34,250 bases of DNA from DATNBU01 sp964476185 (GTDB lineage: Bacteria; Desulfobacterota; Binatia; UBA1149; CAITLU01). Within the stretch, counting starts at the first letter, position 1. Each line of letters begins with the position of its first letter. Both the position numbers and the translations under genes were made by a program. The notes below the pieces were generated by a model, which searched no databases, was not told the DNA's origin, and was given only the letters and a program-made list of their open reading frames with translations. This document shows positions 23,060-30,043 of the stretch, one piece after another. The stretch is taken from contig CAYYZO010000046.1 of assembly GCA_964476185.1 (NCBI GenBank), forward strand, positions 1 to 34,250, read 5' to 3'.

Positions 23060-24312
23060 AGCCCTTCCTGCGCCTGAAGACCACCCCCGAGGCGCTCGCC
23101 GAGATCGCGCGCGCGACGCCGCTCGGCGTCGAGACCGTCGATGCGCGCACGGCGCTCGGCCGCGTGCTCGCCGAGGCGGTCACCGCGCGCGAGGACGTGC
23201 CGCACTTCTTCCGGTCGAACATGGACGGCTTCGCGGTCCACGCGGCCGACACGGCGGGCGCGAGCGAGGAGTCGTCGGTCGCGCTCGAGCTGGCCGGCGA
23301 GGTCGCGATGGGCGAGGAGGCGCGCGAGCCGCTTCCCGCCGGCGCGGCGATCCGCGTCTCGACCGGCGCGATGATGCCGCCCGGAGCCGACGCCGTCGTC
23401 ATCGTCGAGCACACCGAGGAAGAAGCCGGCCGCGTGCTCGTGCGCCGCGCCGCGGCCCCGCTCCAGAACACCATCGCGATCGCCGAGGACCTGCGCGCCG
23501 GCGAAGTCGTGCTCGAGGCCGGGCACCGGCTGCGCGGCAGCGACGTCGGCGTCGTGACCGGCGTCGGGCGCTCCCGCGTCGTCGTGCACCGCGTGCCGCG
23601 GGTCGGCGTGGCCGCGACCGGCGACGAGATCGTGGAGCCCGAGGACGAGCTTCCGCCCGGGCGCGTGCGCAACGTGAACCAGTACCTGCTCGGCTCGATG
23701 GCGCGCGCTGCGGGCGCGACCGTCGTCGACTACGGCGTCGTGCGCGACGACGAGGCCATGCTCGACGACCTGTTCGCGCGTGCCCGGCGAGACTGCGACG
23801 TGCTGCTGCTCTCCGGCGGCAGCTCGAAGGGCGCCAAGGACCTCGTGCAGTCGTCGATCCGGCGCGTTCCCGGCGCGGAGGTGCGCTTCCACGGGATCGC
23901 CATCGCGCCCGGCAAGCCGACGATGTTCGCCGAGTGCGACGGACTGTCGGTGCTCGGCGTGCCCGGCAACCCGTCGGCCGCCGCGGTCGTCTTCGTGCTG
24001 TTCGGCAGCGTGCTGATCCGCCTGCGCGCCGGCGAGCGCCTGCCGCGCATCCTCGCCGCTCGGCCGCGCGTGCGCGCGCGGCTGGCCTCGACGCTCTCGT
24101 CCACGCCGGGCCGCGAGGACTGGATCCGCGTGCGCCTGGCCGATCCCGACCTGGCCTCGCTCGACGATGGCGACCTGCCGGTCGCGACCCCGCTGCGCGG
24201 CAAGTCGGTGACCGTTTCCACGATCGCGCGTGCCGACGGCCTGCTGCGCATCCCGCGCTCGAGCGAAGGCCTCGCGGCCGGCACCGAGGTCGAGGTGCTG
24301 TTGTTGCCATGA
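23056..24312 (+). CDS. moeA: Molybdopterin molybdenumtransferase MoeA (first copy)
   Basis: This 418-residue enzyme inserts molybdate into adenylylated molybdopterin, the last step of basic molybdenum cofactor synthesis. Conserved motifs appear in order: MDGFAVHAADT (Asp57), VSTGAMMPPGADAVVIVE, TGDEIVEP (188-195), SGGSSKGAKDLV (from Ser253) and GVPGNPSA. SGGSSKG/KD replaces the more usual SGGVSVGD.D, a noticeable change at the active site while keeping the Asp. The C-terminal beta domain is complete. The GTG start at 23056 overlaps the nitrilase stop, and the stop overlaps the second moeA (ATGA). Having two tandem moeA types is common where separate Mo- and W-enzymes, or a fused regulatory copy, exist; which metal this copy serves is unknown. 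Confidence 0.93.
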   Translation: MKPFLRLKTTPEALAEIARATPLGVETVDARTALGRVLAEAVTAREDVPHFFRSNMDGFAVHAADTAGASEESSVALELAGEVAMGEEAREPLPAGAAIRVSTGAMMPPGADAVVIVEHTEEEAGRVLVRRAAAPLQNTIAIAEDLRAGEVVLEAGHRLRGSDVGVVTGVGRSRVVVHRVPRVGVAATGDEIVEPEDELPPGRVRNVNQYLLGSMARAAGATVVDYGVVRDDEAMLDDLFARARRDCDVLLLSGGSSKGAKDLVQSSIRRVPGAEVRFHGIAIAPGKPTMFAECDGLSVLGVPGNPSAAAVVFVLFGSVLIRLRAGERLPRILAARPRVRARLASTLSSTPGREDWIRVRLADPDLASLDDGDLPVATPLRGKSVTVSTIARADGLLRIPRSSEGLAAGTEVEVLLLP

Positions 24313-25847
24313 GCCAGGCGGATCCGAAGCCCGAAGCGGTCCCGAAGCACGCGTCGTTCCTGCAGCGCACCCCGCTCGTCGCCGCGCGAGCGCGCCTGCT
24401 CGAAGGCGTCGCTCCGGTCGGCGACGAAGAGGTCGCCGTCGACGACGCCTCCGGGCGGATCGCCGCCGAGACGGTCGTCGCCCGGCACGCCTCTCCGCAC
24501 TACCGTGCGTCCGCGATGGACGGCATCGCCGTGCGGTCGGCCGACACCCGCGAAGCGGCCGGAGGGCCGATCGAACTGCGCGTGGTGGGAGCGGGCGAGG
24601 CGGCGCCCGAGCCCGGCCTCGCGGCCTGTGTTCCCGTCGACACGGGCTCGTTGCTGCCGCCGTGGGCCGACGCGGTCGTCCGGATCGAGCAGGCGACGCC
24701 GGTCGACGGCGGCGTTCGCGGCTACCGGATCGCCTCGCCAGTCCCGCCCGGCAACGACGTGCGCCACGAGGGCGAGGACATTCCTGCCGGGGCGGTCGTC
24801 GTCGCCGCCGGCCGGAAACTGCGCCCGTGGGATCTCGGCGCGCTGCTCGCGACCGGCACGACCAGCCTGCGCGTGCGACGCCGCCCGCGCGTCGCGATCC
24901 TCGCGACCGGCAGCGAAGTCGTCGAGCCCGGCGCCGCGGCCGCGGCCGGACGCGTGATCGAATCCAACTCGCGCGTGATCGCGGCGTTCGTCGAGGAGTG
25001 GGGCGGCTCGGCGCACCGGCTCGGCATCGTCCCGGACGACGAGTCGAGCCTCGCGGCAGCGATCGGCGACGCCGCGCGACGCTTCGACGCGGTGGCGGTG
25101 ATCGCGGGAAGCTCGGCGGGGCGCCGCGACCTGACGATCCCCGCGCTCGCCGCGCTCGGCGAGGTGTTCGTGCACGGCGTCGACGTCGCGCCGGGACGGC
25201 CCGTCGCGCTGGCCCGGCTGCGCCGCGACGACGGCGCGACGCCGGCCATCGCGGTGCCGGGCTACCCGGTCTCCGCGATCGTCGTCTGCGAGCAGCTGCT
25301 GCGGCCGCTCGTCTCGGCGCTGCTCGGCGCGGCCGAGCCGCTGCCGGCCCGGCTCGTCGCGCGCACCGTGCGCAAGATCCCGTCGCGGCTCGGCATGGAG
25401 GAGTTCCGGCGCGTCTGCCTCGTGCGACAGCCGGGAGGAGACTACGTGGTCGCGACTCTGCCGTCGGGAGCGGCGTCGATCAGCTCGGTGGCCGGCGCGC
25501 ACGCGTGGCTGCGCATCGCGGCCGAGGCCGAGGGCGTCGACGCCGGCGCCGAGGTCGAGGTCGAGCTCCTCGTCCCGCGCGAGGACGTCGACTCGGCGGT
25601 CGTGCTCGCCGGCAGCCCGTCGGACGAGTCGGCGGCGCTCGAGGTGGTGCTGTGCCGCGCGGATCCGCGCGCGCGCGTCGCGCATCTTCGGCGCGGCCCG
25701 AACGACGTGCTCTCCGCCGTCGCGAGCGGGGAAGCGCACGGCGCGATCCTGACGCCGAAGCAGGCGGCGACGGCCGGCGCGGCGTTCGAGCTGCGCGCGC
25801 TGGCCGGCACCACGATGCAGCTCGCGGTCCGGCATGGCCGCGACTGA
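24309..25847 (+). CDS. MoeA-family protein with shortened periplasmic-binding-protein-like C-terminus (second copy)
   Basis: This 512-residue protein has MoeA domains over residues about 15-420: MDGIAVRSADT (Asp71), VDTGSLLPPWADAVVRIE, TGSEVVEPG, IAGSSAGRRDLT and AVPGYPVSAI. TGSE instead of TGDE, and GYPVSA instead of GNP.S, mark the MoeA subfamily that normally carries a fused PBP-like substrate-binding domain. Here only about 85 residues follow the MoeA part (VVLAGSPSDESAALEVVL through GTTMQLAVRH). They resemble the first lobe of that domain, so the usual second lobe is missing. The ending is a clean TGA with the next gene already started 14 bp earlier, so the shortening looks natural rather than an obvious frameshift. 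It may bind Mo/W precursors or regulate its operon. Confidence 0.88.
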   Translation: MSQADPKPEAVPKHASFLQRTPLVAARARLLEGVAPVGDEEVAVDDASGRIAAETVVARHASPHYRASAMDGIAVRSADTREAAGGPIELRVVGAGEAAPEPGLAACVPVDTGSLLPPWADAVVRIEQATPVDGGVRGYRIASPVPPGNDVRHEGEDIPAGAVVVAAGRKLRPWDLGALLATGTTSLRVRRRPRVAILATGSEVVEPGAAAAAGRVIESNSRVIAAFVEEWGGSAHRLGIVPDDESSLAAAIGDAARRFDAVAVIAGSSAGRRDLTIPALAALGEVFVHGVDVAPGRPVALARLRRDDGATPAIAVPGYPVSAIVVCEQLLRPLVSALLGAAEPLPARLVARTVRKIPSRLGMEEFRRVCLVRQPGGDYVVATLPSGAASISSVAGAHAWLRIAAEAEGVDAGAEVEVELLVPREDVDSAVVLAGSPSDESAALEVVLCRADPRARVAHLRRGPNDVLSAVASGEAHGAILTPKQAATAGAAFELRALAGTTMQLAVRHGRD

Positions 25848-27471
25848 GCCGCGCGAGTCGCGCCGCGACGCGCGGGTCGGCCGCGCGCCGCTCGCCTGGT
25901 GGCTCACGGCGTTCGTGGTGCACCGCCTCGCGCTCGTCTTCCTCGCGTTCGACGGCGTCTACTTCTGGGAGGAAGCGTGGCGGCTGCTCGCCGCCGAGGC
26001 GCTGCGCAGCGGATGGGACCTCCCGCTCTCCGAGTTGCAGGCCGATCCGTACGCGGGCGGCAGCCTCGTGTTCTCGCTGCTCGCGGTGCCGGTCACGGCG
26101 CTGTTCGGTCCCTCGCTCGCGGCGCTCAAGCTCGTGCCGCTCGCGTGGAGCGCGGCGGGCCTGTGGCTGTGGCTGCTCGTGACCGATCGCATCGCGGGCC
26201 GTGCGGCGGCGCACGCGCTCGGCTTCCTGTGGCTCGCCGCGCCGCCGGTATTCGTCGCGTTCAACGTCATCGCGCTCGGTTTCCACAGCGACACGGTCAC
26301 GCTCGTCGGGCTGCAGCTGCTGTTGACGCTGCGGCTCGTCGACGAGCCGGCCAGCCGCGCGCGAGTCGTCGCCTGGGCCGCGACGGCCGGCCTCGCCGTC
26401 TGGTTCTGCTACACCTCGGCGCCGCCGATCCTGCTCTGCGCCGCGTGGGCCGCCGCGTGCGGCGCGCTGCCACCGGCGCGCTGGCCGATGGCCGCGCTCG
26501 GCTTCGCCGCGGGCTTCTCCCCGTGGATCGTCCACAGCCTCGCGAGTGGCGGCTCGCTCGGGATCGTCGCGAGCACGTTCGCCGGCGACGCCTCGACCTC
26601 GCAGGGGATCCTCGCGAGGCTGTGGGACGTCACCGTGCGCGGCGTGCCGGCGGCCCTGTACTTCCGCAACATCGGTTTGCCGTCCGCCGTGAAGGTGACG
26701 CGCGAGTGGCTCGCGTACCCGTACCTCGCGATCTACGCGACGGCGTTCGCGGCGGTCGTCGTGGAGCCGCTGTCCCGCATCGCGCTCGCGCTGCGCCAGC
26801 GGGCCGTCGAGCGGCTCCCGGCGGCGCGCAGCGCCGTGGAGCGGTCGCCCGAGCTGCTGGTCCTCGCGATCTTCCCGCTGTTCCTGGTCGTGATCGCGGC
26901 GAGCAACCAGGAGTTCAACGACCTCGGGCGCGTGCGGTTCTTCACGTTCCGCGTGCTGACGGCGGCGCTGCCTTCGGCGTTCTTCGCGATCGCGCTCGCG
27001 TGCTCGCGGCCGGGCCGCGCCGCGGCGTGGGCACGGCGGGTCGTGTTCGGCGCGTGCGCGCTGCTCGCGCTCGTCGGCACCGGCCAACTGCTCAACGACG
27101 GCGCCGCGCTCCGGCCGCTGCGAGAGGCCGAGGCGCGCGAGACCGGCGCCGAGGTGTTCGGGCACCTGCTCGTGTTCCGGCACGGCACCGACGGCCCGCT
27201 GCGCGATCGCATCGACGCGCTGCCGCCCGAGTTGCGCGCGAGCGCGTGGCGCGGCGTCGGCTTCAGCTACGCGTGGGTGTACGCGACCAGGCTCGCCGGC
27301 GAGCCGGCGGCCGGGCTCACGCGCCGTCTCGAGGCGGTCGAGCCCGAGTACCGCGACGACGCGCTCGACGGCGCCAGGCTCGCGGTCGGTCCGGGCCTCG
27401 TCCACGTGGCGCCCCTCGAACCGTCCGCGCGTCGGGACGAGGTCGTGCGCGCGATCGAAGCGGCGTCCTGA
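25834..27471 (+). CDS. Polytopic membrane protein, GT-C glycosyltransferase-like
   Basis: This 545-residue integral membrane protein has a short basic N-terminus, about ten or more membrane helices to near residue 425, and a soluble C-terminal part. After the first helix, the loop DGVYFWEEAWRLLAAEAL carries acidic residues where GT-C enzymes (PMT/ArnT-like) place their catalytic Asp/Glu. The later loop YTSAPPI and the His/Asp pair GFHSDT also fit that architecture. The soluble part (SYAWVYATRLAGEPAAGLTRRLEAV) is rich in helices. ATG at 25834 lies 14 bp inside the end of the preceding moeA-like gene, so it belongs to the same operon. It is not obviously a close relative of the two GT-C/TPR proteins downstream. 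Donor, acceptor and even transferase activity are unproven. Confidence 0.8.
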   Translation: MAATEPRESRRDARVGRAPLAWWLTAFVVHRLALVFLAFDGVYFWEEAWRLLAAEALRSGWDLPLSELQADPYAGGSLVFSLLAVPVTALFGPSLAALKLVPLAWSAAGLWLWLLVTDRIAGRAAAHALGFLWLAAPPVFVAFNVIALGFHSDTVTLVGLQLLLTLRLVDEPASRARVVAWAATAGLAVWFCYTSAPPILLCAAWAAACGALPPARWPMAALGFAAGFSPWIVHSLASGGSLGIVASTFAGDASTSQGILARLWDVTVRGVPAALYFRNIGLPSAVKVTREWLAYPYLAIYATAFAAVVVEPLSRIALALRQRAVERLPAARSAVERSPELLVLAIFPLFLVVIAASNQEFNDLGRVRFFTFRVLTAALPSAFFAIALACSRPGRAAAWARRVVFGACALLALVGTGQLLNDGAALRPLREAEARETGAEVFGHLLVFRHGTDGPLRDRIDALPPELRASAWRGVGFSYAWVYATRLAGEPAAGLTRRLEAVEPEYRDDALDGARLAVGPGLVHVAPLEPSARRDEVVRAIEAAS

Positions 27472-27603
27472 GGCGCCGTCACCGGCTCCCGCTCCAAAGC
27501 ACTCCACCGGATCGATCCAGCGCCAACGGACGACGCCACGAGGAGTGGGGGCCGCGGCGCCGGACACGCCACGAATCCCCGGCGGAAATCCTGCTGTCGC
27601 CGA

Positions 27604-29871
27604 TCAGGGCGGCCCGAGTCCACAAGCCGCCAGCGCGCGCTCGGGAACGAGTTCCGCGCGCTGCGGCGCGATCAGGCGCCGCCGCCCGATCGACGCCGAG
27701 AATCCGGCTCCCGTTCCGGTTTCGACCGGATAGGCGCGTTCGGTCCACCACGGCAGCCGACGCCAGGCGTCGAGCACGGTGCGCGCGGCGTCGCAGTCGC
27801 CGCGCAGCGCTTCCACCGCCGCCGCCAGTCGCCAGCCCGCCTCGAGGCCCGGATCGAAGCGGCGCACGTTGACGAGCGCGCGCCCGGCGTCGTCGAACGC
27901 GAGTCGCCGCGCGCGTTCGTCGCGACCGGCCTCGGCGAGTCGATCCTCGAGCAGCGCGATCGTCGCCGAGTAGAGCGCCTCGGCCAGCTGCGGGTCGCGC
28001 GCGAGCGCGCGGTGCCAGCGCCGGACCGCACGATCGCGGCGGCCGAGGGCGTGCAGCACCACCCCGATCGAATGGTCGATCTCCGCGTGCTCGCGGCTCA
28101 GGAACTCGTCGCGACGGACCGGTCCCGCGCCCGGGCGCGCGTCCTGCCGCCTCGCGGCGCGCTTCAGCAACCGCAGCGCGCGCGCCGGACGGCCGTCCTC
28201 GACGGCGAGCGCCGCGAGGTTCTCGAGCGCGAGCGGCTCGCCGGCCGCCGCGGCGTCCTCGAACAGCTGCCTCGCCCGATCGCGGCGGCCTCCTGCGTAC
28301 TCGACGATGCCGAGCTGGTTCGCCTTGGCGGCCTCGAAGCCCGGCAGCGAACGGCCGAACACGTCGCGTTCGAACAGCAGGCCCTGGCAGAACACCGCGA
28401 GCGCGATCGTCGCCACCAGGCCCGAGCCCACGTCGACGACCGGCAGCCATCGCCGATGGGCGCGCTCGACGAACGCGACGCCCGCCGCCAACCAGAACGC
28501 GAACGCGACGACGATCAACGTCAGGTACGTGGCCTTGACCGCCCCCGCGATCGGCGCGGCATGCGTGCCGTAGACGAACAGCGCGAGCATCGAGGCAGTC
28601 GAGAGCGCGAACACGACCGTTTCGTCCTGGTCCGCCCGCCAGCCGCGCCGCCGGAGCGCCGCGAGCGCGTCGAGCGCGCCGACGAGCACCAGCCCGGTCG
28701 GCAGCAGGCCGAGCGTCAGCAGCAGCTGGCCCGATCGCCTGGCGAGTTCACTGTCGACCACCGACGGCAGCACCCAGCCGCCGAACCCGTCGAACCACGT
28801 GTTCGCGTAGAGACCCGTCCAGACCGACTCGCGCACGGCGCGCGCGAAGTCGTGCGGCGCCGCGTCCGAGGTCGGCGTCGCGTCGCGAGGCCAGGCCGGG
28901 CGCCGGAAGATCCACGGGTCGAACGTCAGGTAGTCGGCCCAGCCGCGCGCGGCCTGCGGCTGGTTGCCCTCGACGTACTCGACGAGGAACGCGTCGCGGC
29001 TGAGCTGGAACGGAGTTCCGTAGGCGGCGATGCTGCGCGCGTACCAGGCGCCGCAGAAGACCAGCAGGACGGCCGCCGCGACGGTGAGCGCGCGGACGTT
29101 CGCCACGGCGCGGCGAGGCGCTTCGCCGTCGTCGGCGAGCGCCGGCTCCGCGCGCCCGCGCCGCAGGAGCGCCGCGAGGGCGAGCGTCGCGAACGCCGCC
29201 GCCACGAGCGCGACCGCCGAGAACTTCGCGAGCATCGCGAGGCCGAGGCACGCGCCGAGCAGAGCGCCGCGCACGGGCGTCGGGCGCTCGAGCGCGGCGA
29301 GCAGCGCCAGCAGCGAGAGGCTGCCGAGGACGGCGTGCAGGCCCTCGTTGCCGAGGAACCCGGCGCTGTAGAGCTGCACCGGCACGGCGAGCGCGAACGC
29401 GGTCCCGTACGCCTTGGCCCGCGGCGAACCGGGAAAGCGGCGGCCCAGCACCCGCCAGGCGACCATCGCGTGCGCGAGGCCGAGGGTCGCGAGCAACAGC
29501 TTCCCGGCCTTCAGGCGCACGGCCGGGTCGAACGCGTCGAGCGCGTTCCAGACCCCGGCCATCAGCGCGTAGTAAAGCGGCGGGTGGAAGAACGACCAGC
29601 CGTGCGTCGGCATCGGCGCGCGGCCGGTTTCGGCGACGAACCAGACGTAGGTGAAGTGCGCGAAGCCGTCGTAGCCGGCCAGGGTCGGGGCCGCGCACGC
29701 GTTCCAGAAGCGCTCGGCCGCGGCGATCGCGACGAGCACCGCGGCGATCGCCGTCCATCGCGCCGCGCGCGGCCGGACGGCGTGCGCCGGGACGGCGCCT
29801 GGTCGATCCTCGAGCACGGCTCGCGCAGCATACCTTCGGGCGGCCGGCGCGCGAAGGGCAGCGCCCGTCAT
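27604..29871 (-). CDS. GT-C-like membrane protein with C-terminal TPR-like region (paralogue A)
   Basis: This 755-residue protein begins with a basic segment and a first membrane helix. The loop GYDGFAHFTYVWFVAETGR follows, then GWSFFHPPLYYALM, in the position of the catalytic loop of GT-C glycosyltransferases. Further helices (VPVQLYSAGFLGNEG; GLAMLAKFSAV; GLYANTWFDGFGG) run to about residue 490. The C-terminal 250 residues are helical repeats of TPR type (LALENLAALAVEDGRPARALRLLKRAARRQ; HSIGVVLHALGRRDRAVRRWHRALARDPQLAEALYS). It is a full-length paralogue of the protein at 30044-32137 and is read in the opposite direction from a shared region. The start is uncertain: the ATG at 29871 was used, and the Arg/Ala-rich segment before the first helix could be untranslated. 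Confidence 0.82.
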   Translation of the reverse strand: MTGAALRAPAARRYAARAVLEDRPGAVPAHAVRPRAARWTAIAAVLVAIAAAERFWNACAAPTLAGYDGFAHFTYVWFVAETGRAPMPTHGWSFFHPPLYYALMAGVWNALDAFDPAVRLKAGKLLLATLGLAHAMVAWRVLGRRFPGSPRAKAYGTAFALAVPVQLYSAGFLGNEGLHAVLGSLSLLALLAALERPTPVRGALLGACLGLAMLAKFSAVALVAAAFATLALAALLRRGRAEPALADDGEAPRRAVANVRALTVAAAVLLVFCGAWYARSIAAYGTPFQLSRDAFLVEYVEGNQPQAARGWADYLTFDPWIFRRPAWPRDATPTSDAAPHDFARAVRESVWTGLYANTWFDGFGGWVLPSVVDSELARRSGQLLLTLGLLPTGLVLVGALDALAALRRRGWRADQDETVVFALSTASMLALFVYGTHAAPIAGAVKATYLTLIVVAFAFWLAAGVAFVERAHRRWLPVVDVGSGLVATIALAVFCQGLLFERDVFGRSLPGFEAAKANQLGIVEYAGGRRDRARQLFEDAAAAGEPLALENLAALAVEDGRPARALRLLKRAARRQDARPGAGPVRRDEFLSREHAEIDHSIGVVLHALGRRDRAVRRWHRALARDPQLAEALYSATIALLEDRLAEAGRDERARRLAFDDAGRALVNVRRFDPGLEAGWRLAAAVEALRGDCDAARTVLDAWRRLPWWTERAYPVETGTGAGFSASIGRRRLIAPQRAELVPERALAACGLGPP

Positions 29872-29890
29872 CCAGCGCCGCGCGCAGGAT

Positions 29891-29990
29891 CGCAAGGCCG
29901 CGCCATCGATCGCAAGGCCGCGCCATCGATCGCAAGGCCGCGCCATCGATCGACGGCCCGCGCCGATGGTCGGAGGGCCGCGCCGACGGT
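29891..29990. repeat. 20-bp tandem repeat array between divergent paralogues
   Basis: Three exact copies of CGCAAGGCCGCGCCATCGAT (29891-29910, 29911-29930, 29931-29950) are followed by two diverged copies (29951-29970 and 29971-29990) and a weaker sixth. Each junction makes the palindrome ATCGATCG. The array lies 20 bp upstream of one gene and 54 bp upstream of the other. It could be a multi-site operator, a length-variable promoter element or a remnant of the duplication. Confidence 0.9.
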
Positions 29991-30043
29991 CAAAGGATCG
30001 ACCGGTTGACCCGAGGGCGCACGACGGGGATTCTGCCCGGCGG

